The notes: generated by a model not told the origin, from the sequence alone. DNA of 64,000 nucleotides from Branchiostoma belcheri (GCF_001625305.1 NW_017803909.1:8400696-8464695); one strand, 5' to 3'. Numbered from the stretch's first letter, positions 38,931 through 52,618 are shown. Translations and numbers: made by a program.

Positions 38931-40310
38931 CTGGAGATGGACGTCCCGCTTCACATGCGCGACCGTTACATCACTGGGCGGACTACAGCACACTACAACA
39001 CACTTTACAGCAGTCAACACACCACACTTTCCACGGAAGATTCAACAGGAAAATACCTGCTTCTCTCTTTTACAACCTGTTGGAGCCCTTAAAGCAGATG
39101 ACAACGCATCAGTGACGGTTACCAATTATTTCTGTATAGTTGAGATATGAAGCTCTCAAGTCCTTAAAGTAAAATGATGTTTTGAATATGTTACATGAAA
39201 AAGTTGATGACTTATTGTTGCTGATAAAGAGAAAGGAAGCGTCTTCAAACATTTGAGATTTTCCCTATTTTGCTATAAAAGCACAAAACTTTGAATTCAG
39301 TCCTTGGATAAGAGTGCACTGTTTCATTTCAATTTCTCAAAAAAGAGGTTTTATTTTATTTTATATACCCAGTTAGCTATTCTCATCATGGAAATTGTAT
39401 AAAATATCTGGTAAAATTAATGTATAAAAATGATTGATAAAGATGAAAGGTAATGAAAAGTATGAAAATATAATCTGAAATGTAATTTCTAAACTGAAAC
39501 TACAATGACTTCGCATAAGTTGCATAAATTTTCTTGAATCTTCTCTCACAGCCTTTTTTAATTACCTGTTCTGTACCAAATTCAATAGACGGCTGTCAAT
39601 CATAGCCTACAGAGGGGTTGGTTATTTTCACTTTGCCTTTTTAATATATTATAGAAATACTGACAAAAGTATTTGAACTTTAGACACCTTAACAGTTCTA
39701 TGTTGTAATCCTTACACTATCCAACACTTCTGTAGGTTGTGGTGATTTGGTACAAAGACATAGCCTGGTTTTGCCTGGACCATTTTAAGACAGGTGTATT
39801 TAAGTCTTGTTTTCCTTTTCGTGATGTCTTTTATTGCCTGTCAGTAATTGCATCTAGGGTTGGAAACTTTTGTCTAATTTATATGTGTCCTTGAGGAGAG
39901 TATATTGTGTATTTTGTGGATGAGCCACAACTTTAGCTGGCCTATGGTTGTGGTGATGTACAGTGGACATATTGTGGTAGAAAACGGTCAGCCTTCTTTA
40001 GTGTTAATAACATCACCAGACTGTCTATGGTGGGCTGCAGATTTCACCTTTTGCATCTTCAGTACTCTATTTTACTCCTTTGTGATATTTATCTGTTATT
40101 TTGTACAGTTCTGCTATTTCATGTTGAATTTTTCATTGAGGGTGCTTGAATTCTAATCTCCAAGCAGATCCCTTTCCAAAGATGTCTTACAACAATTGAT
40201 GACAAATCGACATACTTGGTCTGCAAATTAGACCACAGGCATACCCCCTTTTCCTTGATTTCCTAGTATTTATTCCAAAGCTAATAAATCTCCACTCTAT
40301 TCAACTTGGT
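38931..40310 (+). other. CBFB: Probable CBFB 3' UTR
   Basis: AT-rich sequence without coding features from the stop to a good poly(A) signal: AATAAA at 40283-40288 followed by a GT-rich stretch (TTGGTTTGTGGTTGTCATTG). A second, more distal candidate is AATAAA at 43586-43591 with GU-rich sequence downstream, which would give a much longer UTR. Confidence 0.5.
40283..40288 (+). terminator. Poly(A) signal candidate for CBFB
   Basis: AATAAA with a GT-rich downstream element 20-40 bases later, 1.35 kb after the CBFB stop codon. Confidence 0.5.
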
Positions 40311-43300
40311 TTGTGGTTGTCATTGAGAACTTCTTGAAGAATTTTGACCTATGCCCCAAGTTTAAAATCCAGGCAAACTACCGCAAAACTTGACACGTGT
40401 TTGTGAAAATCATTCCAGCAACTTGGCAAAAAAATTGCAGTATTTATCTATGCAGTGACACTCCTTTAATGTACTGCTCCTCCTAACTTATGAATTGCAG
40501 CAAGAAGAGTTTCAAATAACCTGATTCTAATTGTACTGAAGATGTAAAAGGAGTAAAGATTGCTCACCAAATCCCATAGTCACCCTCAGTCCTGTACCAA
40601 CACCTTAGCAATCAAACTACAAAACACAGACACTAGACGGCTGAGCTCTAACAGCTATGGACAATGTTGTACAGGCATGCAGAGTTATCTGGTCCACAGT
40701 ATTTAACCCTGTCTGTCTCGCTAGTGAGGCGACAGTTCACATGAAATGTGACTGTGTGCCCGAAACCCTGTTTTTCACAGTGTGTGGCCTACACGAACTT
40801 CCAACCTCCTTTCCTATGCTTTTGTTGCTATTCAAGCTTAAATCCTGACACTTGCAGTTCCTGCTTCAGCTAGATTTCCACTTTTCCTACAGTTTTATAC
40901 ACTTTTCATACACACACAAAAAAGGTCTTCTCATGTAAAAAAACAGCCATGTATGGTAGGTTAACTTACCATGTGACATTCTCTGTAAACCACTTTTGGT
41001 ACCAGCAAATGCACTACAGAATCCATAGCATTACTACAGCATCTGATAGAATGAAAACATGATAGACCAGCAGCACTAATGCAAACTTGGATATACAATG
41101 TAATTACAACTTACATAATTTCATTAACACGTTTAATCAGGCTAACATTTAAACTGTATTTTGCTGGTACAAAAAGTTGGTCAGTTGGTGGATACACTTC
41201 AGTTGTTTTTGCATTACTTGTTTGTAACGCATCAGTCAACTACTAAGTACTTACTAGGCAGTCTTCCTTTTCTGGTCCCCTTTTTGTCTTGAAGGAGGGA
41301 CAGGAGAACAAGACTGCTTCAGTAACAGGGTTTCAGTTCAGTTACGACCTTCAATGATGTCTTGAGGTCTTCAAATCTTCCAGGAATTGTGAAATACAAC
41401 TGTACTTCAGAAATTTAGTCAAACTGATAGCAGAAAAGAAAGGTAACAGATTGTAAACCATCTAGTGGAAGAGAAGACCCAAGCGAGGAGGTCTCTGTGA
41501 CAAATAAACAAACAGCAGTATGCTTTTTTATGGTAGCTAGAAAACAGCAAAAACCTACAATTTTAACAGTTGTACTGAGGCACACTAATTACTTGCTACC
41601 AAGCAGTTCTAACAAATGTCGGTGGAACTATTCATCTTCGAATCACAACGTTGATTAAAAACCACACCAAAAAGTAACGTCACTTAATTCTCGAAAAATC
41701 ATAATCCATAACCTGTGACAAATTAAGATGACGTACAGTAAACCGGACCACACAAAAAAACTGAAGCAGACAATTTATGCCTATGTTGCGCAATAGCAGG
41801 CCTACCAAATATAGAAGGTAGATCAAAGTATTTTTCTATTTCGAATTCCATGATCAGAAACCAGACATGTTATTGTGCTAGGGTCGAATAATTCCACCCA
41901 ACCGTAGACTGTATGTATATAGAAGGACCCGCTTTTGTATCGGAAAGGTCTGCCCAGCGTGGCAGCAGGGAGAAATGAACGAGCTTGTTATTGATAATGT
42001 GTATGATAAGATTATGAAGAGGCAATGGAATAATTGTATTAATAATTCAGAGATGTTCTATAGGCTTGCTGTGCCTCGGCTACAAATTTGGGCGGTTCTA
42101 CCCACGGTGTGTACCATGGAGATTTCAAATCCGATTACTTTTCCTTTTTCCTTCTTTGGGGGACCCCTTTATTCTCCTGTATGTATAGAGGCTATAAGAG
42201 TATGGTTTGGTTGCATGTAGTAGTATGTGTATGCAGTTGGTAGATTCAGCTCAGTGATTAACATTGCCATTTTGATTTCCAAGTAACATGTCATACCACA
42301 CAGTACATAGAACAGTGTGTGTAAAATAGTACACATCCTTAAACATTCAATGGATGATTGGAGGGAGGGAACATTGGGACTGAAGCATATTTGACAGTCA
42401 AGATTCGTGAAAGCAATGAATATGGTTAGGATTTTCATCAATGCATTGTACAAAAAGAACACATTGATTCGTCAATGAAATATTTGCTTTGTGACATGCA
42501 AAAAGTTTCAAATTTTTTTTCTCCCAACATCACAAAAACAACTGGAAGAGAGACAGAAAATGTGAAAATGAAATGAACCATCAGTTGAAAATGATGACCG
42601 TCTCCCAAGGGAGTAACAAAGATGGCAGTGTTGATTACAAGGCTCGCAGTGATTATATTAGATTGAGGGATTTTTTACTTGATTTGTGAAATATTTTTAG
42701 GAAGGGTTTCTGTGTTTATTTAGGTGGTATAACAAAGGTTTGTTTTCAAAGTAGAATGCACCGGCAACTACCTCAGGTGAGAATGGAGGTGGATAGAAGA
42801 TTGTACGCAGTAGAACAAACTTAGTGTTGGTGCAAGCAAGACGGAAAATAGGTTTTAACATTTGTAATTTTCAAAATTGCTGTCATTAATTGTTGTGAAT
42901 TGTTACTGTACTAACACCAGAGTAGAAATCTTACTGTACCGATATATTGCTTGCACTAACGTTTGATTTGGCAGATTTTAGGAGGATATGATTTGGAAAT
43001 TCTTACATTTATGTAGCACAGGATACTTTTTTATGTCATCTTCTTTAATTAGAAGTCGAGTGAAAGGCTAGAGTTGACCAAAGGTTTATGTATACGACTA
43101 GATTTCTATTTTTGAAATTTAATATGATTTTTAAAAATCACACTAATGTTACACTAATGACAACTAGCTTCTTTCATACTTTAATTGCTCACATTGCAGT
43201 ACTGCTACAGTTTATGTCTGTGAGAATATAGACAGTGGTGAGGTGATTGAAAACTTGAGATAGTGACCAAACATGTTGTAACCTCTGTCAATGTCTTTTA

Positions 43301-43585
43301 ACTTATGTGTATTTAATAATTTTTCAAAATTTTAACCACAATGATATGAGAGGTTAGATGTGTAACTGTTACAACTATGTTGAAGGAATGTGATTTTCTT
43401 TCGTGTGTGCTTTATTAGCTTATATGTAAGTGTAATTTATGTAATTTATTCTTGTTTTAGTGCCAAAATGTTCTGTGTAAGACCAACACCCCCCTCCCCC
43501 ATCCATGGTTCACACCGTGCGGAAGTTCTCACGGACCCACGTCCAACCCTGTACACAACTACATGTATCATGGAGAAAACTCTCA

Positions 43586-43591
43586 AATAAA
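43586..43591 (+). terminator. Distal poly(A) signal candidate
   Basis: AATAAA followed by GCTGATGTGTCTGTGTG-like GU-rich sequence. Could serve a long CBFB 3' UTR or an unrelated transcript. Confidence 0.3.
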
Positions 43592-44104
43592 TTGGCTAAT
43601 AGACATTTGTAACACTCTGGTGCTGATGTGTCTGTGTGATAAGTCTGTGTCACTTTGCTACGTAAGTCCGATGGATCAGAACGCGGTAGGAAGAAAGCAC
43701 ACTTCTTGGTTTATTGAAAAAAAAATACCATAAATTTATTTTTGTGGGAACTTAAGTTCACAGTAGAAAAGAAAAGGAGGTTTCTGTGGTGTTTCAAGTT
43801 TGTGGTCCAAACTGTAGTGTAGTACATGTAGTGTCATACATTAGAAATGCATATTCATGGTGGAGAGGTGTACCAAGAAAATAAAACCAATTGTGAGCAT
43901 TTCAATACCTACACTAACAGGAATAACAAGTTGAGTCTTAAAAAAGACTCTGGCGACGATTTTTTCTGTAATATGTTGGTTGGTGGCCCCGATTTTATTT
44001 GTGCATCTCCCGTCAACGTACCAGCCCACCCCAGGTAAATATCGTACAATCCCTGGTGTCGGTCAGTGACCTAAATTAAAACACAGCATGTTTCTCCTAT
44101 ACCT

Positions 44105-44155
44105 TATGGTGACCGTGCCTCTGGACCAAGAGGTTGGGAGTTCGAATCCCGACCA
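44105..44155 (+). repeat. tRNA-like fragment (box B only)
   Basis: GAGTTCGAATCCC at about 44138-44150 is a good RNA polymerase III box B, preceded by a degenerate tRNA-like head. No SINE tail or acceptor stem was seen, so it is probably a decayed SINE. Confidence 0.35.
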
Positions 44156-45417
44156 AACATACACAATGTCGCATACCTTGCTAACTATATTCAACATGCA
44201 TTCAATTTAGCTTGATAAACAACGGATGTATTTTGAGTTTGAGTATTGCATGCGGCTTCTTTCCACCATCATCAACCTCGGCTGACGTGTGCGGGACGGT
44301 ACTCGTGTTAGACCTGTAACACTTATAAGAAACCATATTTCTTTGTTGCCATGTATTGCCTGGCGTAAATTAGCAGCTGCTCAGGTAAAGTGCGCCTCAC
44401 CTCATGCGATAAAACCTGAGGCACGGTCAGAAACTGACTGGGATCTATATATCTTCCCGACAGCGGAATGGTAATAGAATCATAACAAGATATATTTAAT
44501 GCTTCTTAAGCTTTTACTGAGATCCGTGGTATGATTCTTAAAAAATTTTGGAAGTCCATTCTTACCGACATACTCATACACCAAGTTCTGTTTCCAACAC
44601 TGAGCCCTCTAAAAATGTTTTTTTGTTCCGTGTTTACCAAATAATTGTCAGGGGCTATTTGTCAGTCTATTTGTCAAACCCTGTCAAGCTGGGCAGAAGG
44701 TACCTCCCTAAAGGTGGGGCTTACGGTACAATATTCTTAACTACACACATTTACAGCATATGGCAGTTCTAAATTTCCATGATGGAAAATGGTTGCTAAA
44801 GATGGTCCGATACGCCACCCTTGGCTGTCTTATACCACCCTGGGATCTGCTTGGAGATTAGTCAGTTGGTGCCTATATAATACAGAGTTCTTCACTAGTT
44901 AGTACGAATGAAATTCCTTTGGCTTCTGGGGCGGATCCTAGGTGGCCAATCCGGACCGTGTGTGTAGGCGGGGATACAGATAACGAGGCAGACAATAAAA
45001 GATCATTGCCAAGGCCACGACTGAATGATTATTATTGCATGTGGTGGAGCTAGAAATCTCCATTACAATAATAGGAAAAACAGATTATTATTTTATAAAC
45101 GCGTGCCTGTACATAGTGGAATTTACAGGATGCATGGAGGAAGTGTGAGGCTGTATACATGTCAGCATTCTTCCCCGGCGATATGATGATATACTTACTA
45201 TAATAGTTACTTTACTTTGGTCAAATTCCCGCTCGAACCAAACAAAAAAACGCTTTCCACTTCACTCTATATTCCTCCATCAGAGACTGTAATTTACGTC
45301 TGATGTGAGGTTGTCAATTAAGTTACTCCTAGGACTTCTTTGACCTATCCTGGGTTCCCAAAGAAAGTATAATTTCTTTTCTCTATGTGATCTGTTTGAA
45401 CAAACCCACTCCTCACC

Positions 45418-45715
45418 GACACCTGGATGGGTGGTGTATATTACACTGAGGTAATAGATACCCCCAGTTAAAGTTACTGTTATTCTAAGATAGGCCAATA
45501 GGATGGAATCTAGGAAACAGGATACTGCTTTGCTTCAGAGGCTGTGCTCTCTGGATAACTGTCCATGGTGGGGGATGGCAGATGGCAATAATTAATCACG
45601 CCAGACACCTGGATGGGTGGTGTATATTACACTGAGGTAATAGATACCCCCAGTTAAAGTTACTGTTATTCTAAGATAGGCCAATAGGATGGAATCTAGG
45701 AAACAGGATACTGCT
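45418..45715. repeat. Direct repeat of 112 bp, two copies 186 bp apart
   Basis: 45418-45529 and 45604-45715 read the same base for base, from GACACCTGGATGGG to GGATACTGCT, with a 74-bp spacer. Identity implies a recent duplication. Confidence 0.93.
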
Positions 45716-46112
45716 ATAGGGGGCGGAGCTTCCATCCTTTTGCTTTCTTTCTCACAAAAGTCTAAACCAGTCAGACTGTAGCTGTGTGGTGGAACAGACG
45801 TGTGCTCGGTAGGGAACTCTTGGCAAAAACTCTACAGGCATGACACTGACACATCGGGCTACCAGTTGAGCCGGCGGGGAAAAACTATTAGATCCCCCGT
45901 AGAGAGTCCGGCCCCAACCACGTTAAACTGGATACGACTACGAGGCTATGGCCACATCAGCCCAGTACACCGGGCTTTCTAGGATCTGGTCCTGTACGAA
46001 AGACACCGCGGATGGACCATGCTTGGCGGCCGTACAGTCCTTCCAGCACCGCAGAGATATCCGGCAGCCCACGATGGTTTAATAAATACCATACCAGGCT
46101 CGTCCAGGCCTA
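45715..46112 (+). promoter_or_regulatory. CpG-rich patch ending in a splice donor: possible non-coding first exon
   Basis: CpG-rich sequence beginning with a GGGGGCGGAGC GC-box at 45718 and ending at CTAAG|GTAAGC (46112/46113). Stops occur in every frame, so any exon would be untranslated. It might be the start of an unassigned plus-strand transcript or part of an old retroelement. Confidence 0.3.
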
Positions 46113-47159
46113 AGGTAAGCTGAGAGGTATGTTTCACCGTATATTATTTTGTACTTCCTTATGTTATTTGATGTGTTACATACCTGTAACAAATGTTGCG
46201 ATTGTAGCCGTGACGTCTGTACCCCTGCAATTCTGTCGCCAAATAATCTAGTACTTTTTTGTATTTATAAACCCTTCCTTAAGAAGTTGTTAATTGTGGT
46301 TTTAAATGGGGTCACCACTATATGTGAAGAAGAATTACATGTATGACCTATGATTTGGCAATGTATTACAGTTTACGATAATGTCGACGGTAATTTTCCC
46401 CATAGTCATAGTACCATCGTGAAACAGTTCTTGTGATCTTGGGAAATTGTCCGTAGAAAAATTCTTTACGTCTTTTTTGAGAAAGTACAATTTGGTTGTG
46501 ATTTGTGAAAAATTCTATTACATTGAAGAATTCTTAACTACATGTTTTATGTTCGCTAGAAAGTCGATACTATCAGCGGTCTTAGAAAAATTTATATAAA
46601 GCCATATCTTTATCCAGAAATTGTACCCGAGGTTGACTAGGCTTGCCTGTCCCTGACCATTCCTGTAGTAGTAAGAGTATATTTTGACCTACACAGGCTA
46701 CGTGTGTACTTTCACTTTCTTTCTTACAAAAGTGTCAAATGCCTGTTTCATGACAACTTAACATCATTCAACTTAAAACATTTTGTGTACCCTCCCAAAT
46801 GTTTGTCTGATACTCACTGCTTTTGTTAGGTTAGAGATTTCACCTATTCATGAGCTTGAATAGTGTCCGAATTCGTAGGTCATGCTAGTTCTGACACACG
46901 TTCCACCTACAGCAAAGCAATTCTAACCACGGCGTTCTAACAGATAGATACATATTTGGCTTTCTAAGGGTTGTTCTACAGGCCCCAGCCATACTAGACA
47001 TAAACCTCTTTTGACATACTAGCTATGAATCTTTCCAGTTGACCTTTCTAGTTATTGTCATCATGTAGGCAAACAAAACCAACCCCGTAAACACCCTGGC
47101 ATGCACTAATTGATTTGAGCGGGCGGGCAGTACCCAACGCACCGTACGGATACCAGGCA

Positions 47160-47425
47160 GTCTACGATGGTCTAACTGCCAGGCTATACTGAAATAAAAT
47201 ACTCTTAAACTTTTTATTACAATTATAATATTATGACGATATGGTTCTATTTCACGATTTGAAAATCTTGACGGTATATGACATAAATAAGTTTCAAACA
47301 GCCATTTTTGTCCATAAGGTGATACATAACAACTCACAATTACCAGTACAATACAAGAACTTATTCAAACTTAATTCAGATATACGTTTCATTTATGCCC
47401 TTTTCTCTCTTTATACCCACAGGTA
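47160..47425 (+). mobile_element. Degenerate LINE reverse-transcriptase tail
   Basis: The frame from about 47241 reads LKILTVYDINKFQTAIFVHK and on to a NLFKLNSDI-like segment, resembling the C-terminal region of non-LTR retrotransposon reverse transcriptases (L.DI.K.Q...F.YK..HN..P..F...F). No upstream RT motifs, so 5'-truncated. Confidence 0.5.
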
Positions 47426-48224
47426 AACTTCGCCATGTCCACCGTACCCTGAGATGCAGACTACAGCAGGAGTTCACTGGCTAGCATGAAACCTTGCATG
47501 AAACCTAGCATGAAACGATTGGGGTGTGCATTCATGTTTTGCAGCCAAAATTGAAAAACAAGCATGGAATGCAACAGCATCATGAAAGCGAAGAAAATAA
47601 TAAATAAAAAAACAAGACTGACACAAACATACATGATAGAAAACACACAAGTGAATAAAATTCCTTACACAAAACATCACTGTTACACTACATGTGTCAC
47701 ACAGTAAAGTTATAGAAAAAACGACCAGCATCATATAGTTGCAACTAAAAACACATTTGAAATATTATAAGCTTGAATATGCTGCTCCTGAGTAAGAAAT
47801 TTGTTCTCTCTGATCTTGATAGAAGAAAACATATTTGAAATATCAATAAAGACAATCATTAATATTCTGTGTGCAAAAAGCCACAGTTTGCCCGAAAAGG
47901 TGCTATTGCATGCATGGTAACATAAGCCTTTCCTGCTTGTTCTGATGACCACAAGGCCGGAGGCTACTTCAAAACCAATTCCCTAGGGAATGCATTCATG
48001 CAATTTTTGAAATTCTTTCAAAGCGATCGCAGTACTTACACAAATGCCTCCGCCCCTGAGGCGTCGCCAAAAAAATTGGCAAATAGGGAGCCAGAATAAC
48101 ATGTAACTCTGAAGTAAGGTAAAGGTAGTCCTATGACCTTGTTTTGATGCCATAAAGGCAGTGGTTTATCAACTGTGCCTTTGGAATGATCTTGGAAGGT
48201 GGAGCCTCTCCTTCCACTCTTTTA

Positions 48225-48345
48225 CCTCCCCAAATGTAGCCACTGGTACCCATTTTACACCTAGGAGGAGTGAGGAAAGTTGTGTGAAGTGTATGGCCAG
48301 GAATGCAAGGGATCAAACCTGCAACCATACATTGTGCAATCGTCA
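48225..48345 (-). mobile_element. tRNA-derived SINE, minus strand
   Basis: On the minus strand: box B GGTTTGATCCC (48309-48319), then a tail like ACTTTCCTCACTCC..AGGTG..AAATGGGTACC. The same tail follows the SINEs at 51391 and 52902. Confidence 0.55.
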
Positions 48346-48564
48346 ATCACAAACTGTTGGCATTCTTAGGTCAGTCGTACATGTATTCTGCAAAATACAT
48401 GTACAGTCTTTACAAAAAAGAGCAGTTGGTCTGTCATAGCCTGCCTGAAAATTGTACAACAACATACAACAAAAGTGACTGTTACTGCAAGGCTGACCTT
48501 CCACACAGCTCATAATTGATACTTTACAGGTTTAGTTTGCTAGTGAACCAGAGCTTAACAATAT

Positions 48565-48806
48565 TCTGTAGAGCGTAATCGCGGCCGTTTTAATTCTACG
48601 TAGAGTGTAGACAGACCGCTCTAATTCAACGTAGAGCGTAATTGGTGAATTTTGCGTAGAGCGTAATCTGTCATTTTACTATACGTAATGCGCTGTAGCT
48701 ACCCGGAATTTATCGTAAAGCGTAATAGGGAGGGTTTTTCGTAATAGTAGCTGGCTCTCAAAATTTAGCGTAGAGCGTTGTCAGGGCCCCCCATGCAGGC
48801 CCTCCT
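48565..48806. repeat. Dispersed repeat with reiterated GTAGAGCGTAAT motif, copy 2
   Basis: Better-preserved copy of 6017-6250. The motif occurs about six times (48569, 48599, 48634, 48655, 48714 and 48771, some altered), interspersed with TTTTAATTCTACG and CTCTCAAAATTTAGCG; ends GCCCCCCATGCAGGCCCTCC. Confidence 0.78.
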
Positions 48807-49432
48807 ATATGTGATGTCAGTCAGGGTTTCTCTTCTCAATGCTCCAGTCGAACAGAAGCATTGCTAGACACTAGATCATACATGTACACAAGAGTTTACC
48901 TGGATATTTCCTTTGGGTGGTATATGTTGTGGTTTCCCATATTGTTTGTAACCTTGGTCGGGATGCAGTGTGCGTGATAGCACAGGGGCCAGCATATATA
49001 AATACCCCCATGTACCCAGGATGGCGGCGTCAGCAGTAGGTGTATATAAAGAAACCCAAGGACAATACAACGTTTGAGTATGCTACCAAGGCTGTTGGAC
49101 TGAGGATCTTGTAGGAACTATCAATTTTTAAAGTGCGAATAAAGGGTTATTCTAAAGGGCAGAGTGGATCAAAGGATGACTGTATTACAATGTACCACCA
49201 TAAGATGTTGAATAACTTGTACAAAAGAAAATGACTCGGAGTTAACTGCAGACTTCAAAGGATCATTTTAGCTAAAATGTGAAAAGCAGTTTACAATCAT
49301 CATCTTTCGATTTGATTAGTAAAAAAGTACAAAAGTACAAAAGTAAACGAGCATCACCAAACACAATATTGTGTCTTGTTCCTCTCAACCTACAGACATT
49401 TGGGTTGTACAGGTATCTGTTACTTTGTCTAA

Positions 49433-49845
49433 GCCCACAGCAAGTAATTTTTATGGATGACATCAGCGCGCGCATTAATTTTCGCCTGATTTGGGAGGAT
49501 AAAAAAAAATTGGTGGCTTCTGACAGTGGTCACCATGCCGAAAATGGGCAAAGATGTCTGTTGCCATGCTGGAAGGTGGATGACAGATAACTATGAAGAG
49601 AGGAGACAAGAAAAGGCTCTGATTTAATGTTCTGTTTCTTACTTTGATGGAGTGATACATGTATGTGATGCTGGCTGTGTATATGTGATGTTCCCACTGA
49701 ATCAAAACCATTTGTACAATGATTGAGTCAAAATTTTAAATAGTAGGAACCTTGTTTTTTTCAGCATGCTTTGTTTTTTTCGCCCGCTCGCATTAGATTT
49801 GGAGTCTGTGGAGGATGTCATCCATAAAATTTACTTACTGTGGCC
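49433..49845. mobile_element. Harbinger-type MITE, family B copy 1
   Basis: Left end GCCCACAGCAAGTAA, right end TTACTTACTGTGGCC, both followed inward by ATGGATGACATC-type sequence. TAA is duplicated at 49430-49432 and 49846-49848. Related to 61560-61939. Confidence 0.78.
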
Positions 49846-51390
49846 TAACCAAGGTCAGCAGCTAACATACAATGTAAGTCTTAGACAATGGTTGTCCCAA
49901 CAACATAGTCCCCAGATTTAAACTGCCAATCATATTTTGACATCTTGATGGATTATACTATCAGAACCCGATAAAAAGATAAAGATGAACTTTCATGCCA
50001 ATGAAAAGATATTAACTTTTTAATGAGCAGTCATTACATACTTAAGGATACTAATAGTAAGTTAATATTTATCCACTAAGTTTGCCCAAAACATTTGATA
50101 CTGATTTACTATAATGGCTAAAGTGCATGCATATTGAAGAAATAAGCCCTAACAAGTTTTACAAGCAAAGTATGCAATATATCGAAAATATTCGATGCAA
50201 TCTTTTTTGAAAAAGCTGTTCTAGTTGCAAAACGATGTTCCAAGTACAAAACTACAGAAGAAATAGTTGATTCAATAAGTCATCATTATAGATGCACAAA
50301 TTGACTGCCCGTGACAGGTGAAATACATAAAGCAAAAATTAGATGTTTTATGGGCAAATAATATTTGAGATAGGGTCCTCAATTATCCCATTCATCATAA
50401 AGGCCTCCCGGTCATGGTTTGTTCGTGGAATAAATCTTCACTAAGGGAGTGGGGGCGAAATGCAAAAATACCAGTGCTAAAATCAAAGCCATGTCCATTC
50501 TTGAACTAACGAATCTGTTCTCTTCAAAATTTGGAATGACCCCTGTAGGTAGTGGGATACTGTTAGTACATTATGCAAACATATTTCTCTGTTTGAACAA
50601 AATCCATATACTCTGCATTGTACAGTCACCTGGAAGTCCAAATTCCCCCTAATTATCTATACTATTGTGTTCTTTAGTGCCAATTGCAAGTACTGTACTT
50701 TATTGTAAAGAATTACGCAGAAAATTTCTCTCTTTTGAGGAAAAAATCATGTTTCTGTGCTACAATGTTGAACATTTGTCGTTCAACTGCCATTCCACAT
50801 GTCTAGGCAAATCTTATATAATACAGTATACACATGGCATGCATTAAAAAAAAAGGTGTTAAGGTGAAAAGGAGATGACAAGAAGTTATCAAAACATTGA
50901 CTGTGATTTTTCCACACAGGACACTATAACACATAACATTGGATGTACATGTACAAGTATGTGACACTAGAACCTGCAAGCCGAGGAGGTGAATAGCTCT
51001 ATGAAGTTTGTCATTCTGTCAGCTTCGTTTGCTCGGGAAGTACATCAATAAAAAAATAATTATCATTGAGTCAAATGACAACATTAGATGAAACCATTAC
51101 GCGGGTACTTCCAACGGTAGCTCAGAGTTCAAGGTCCCCACCGGTAATGAGGCCAGCGTTTAAATCCGGGATGAATCAGCGATGGTGAATCTGATCTAAC
51201 CGTGGGACGAGGCGCCACGTCAGATTAGCGATTTTAAACGATGTTTCTAGTACTGGGCGCGGTCGCTGTCTGGACAACTCTGCAGCGAAGTTGAATGACA
51301 TTCGGTTTGTTTTATATGTTTTACATACCATTGTTTTAATGTATCATAAACATGTTGTGAGGTTTTGACACATTGGAAGTTCATCTTTAG

Positions 51391-51510
51391 TGGGGTCGTG
51401 TGGCGCAACGGACTCGGAATCAAGAGGTCCCGGGTTCGAGTCCTGACATGCCACTGATCTTGTGCCCTTAGGAAAGGCACTTAACACGACTTTCCCCACT
51501 AGACTCAAGT
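51391..51510 (+). mobile_element. tRNA-derived SINE with intact A and B boxes
   Basis: Box A TGGCGCAACGG at 51401-51411 and a perfect box B GGTTCGAGTCC at 51433-51443, then the tail CCTTAGGAAAGGCACTTAAC and ACTTTCCCCACT..CTCAAGTG. The tail, absent from true tRNAs, marks it as a SINE. Confidence 0.75.
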
Positions 51511-52009
51511 GAAAATCCGTATTGTCTGTCCAGTATTCGTTTCTATGTGTGGAACACGACACCAGCAACAGCTGCCTCTGTTCCGCGTGTATTGAATTGT
51601 TGCAATTTCAATACATCAAATTTAAAAAAATCTTACGTACTTTCCGTATCAACTGCTCTGTATCATCAGAACATATCAGAAAAGTAAACATCTGTGAAAC
51701 ATTTGATTTACACAAATTCCCTATCTCCACAATCACAGACACATATTGCAGTACATGAATTTTTCCACCATGTAGTAAATATAGATAAGTACATAAAATT
51801 TTTCTAGACGTCAAAGAAATATATACCTGCTTCTCTTCAAGCCATCAGTTACAACACATGCCAGCTTCATGTCATCCTTCATCCACGGGACCATAAATAC
51901 ATCACACAAATGAACTTCATAAATCACTGGGGATCCCTGAGGGCTCGTTATGCTTTCACTGCCTTGACCTTAGAGGGCAAGGATGATTTGTCTCCTGTCA
52001 GGTGGAACT

Positions 52010-52500
52010 ACCGACGATCGTGTCTCTTCTGATGGAGGAAGACTGTTCTTTTGCATTTGAGAAGAAGTTTGAAGTCTATTTTTTTTTTTTAATGGAGTGG
52101 TTCGATGCAAGGCCTATACGACCACTTCTCTGCATTGCACTAGAAATATGAGAGAAACATGGCTATGTCAAGAGATGGCGGTGAATGTAGATTATACTGT
52201 AGGTTGGTGGGAAACACTTGTCAGGGACGGAATTCCAAAGCTTGGCGGTATGGGGAAAGAAACTGTCACTGTAAAAAGATTTGAACAAGGAATTTGGACG
52301 GTGAAGTTGTGTGTGCTAGTGGAGAACCTAGTGGAACGCTTAAAAGTTCTGAGTGGTGGAACTAGTTGGGTGAGTTCTGCAGAGCAATGACCATGAAAAT
52401 ATCTGTAAAAGAGGGATATAGAGGTAACATTTCGTCTATGGGAAAGGGGGTCTAACTTGGAGGCCAAAGGATAGCCTAGCTAGGATAGGTTTGATTATGA
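52010..52500 (-). mobile_element. LINE 3' fragment, minus strand
   Basis: The minus frame contains RTFKRSTRFSTSTHNFTVQI and a following SFPIPPSFGIPSL stretch. This resembles the R..S.R....F.VP..R....FF......WN.LP end of LINE reverse transcriptases, with a likely frameshift in the WN.LP region. Truncated and non-functional. Confidence 0.45.
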
Positions 52501-52618
52501 TGTTATGACAGACATCAACAATTTTGATAATATAGTGGGAAGCTTGCTTTTTTTTAATTTGCATGGAAAACATCTATCATGGAACTTCCGATGATCGCAT
52601 TTCTTCTGATGGAGGAAG

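Noticed and set aside
41913-42220. TATA-like sequence followed by an 81-codon open frame
   Set aside because: The protein resembles nothing known and no splice or poly(A) context supports a gene.
51401-51443. Functional tRNA gene
   Set aside because: Perfect A and B boxes, but no acceptor stem, and a SINE tail shared with two other loci follows.
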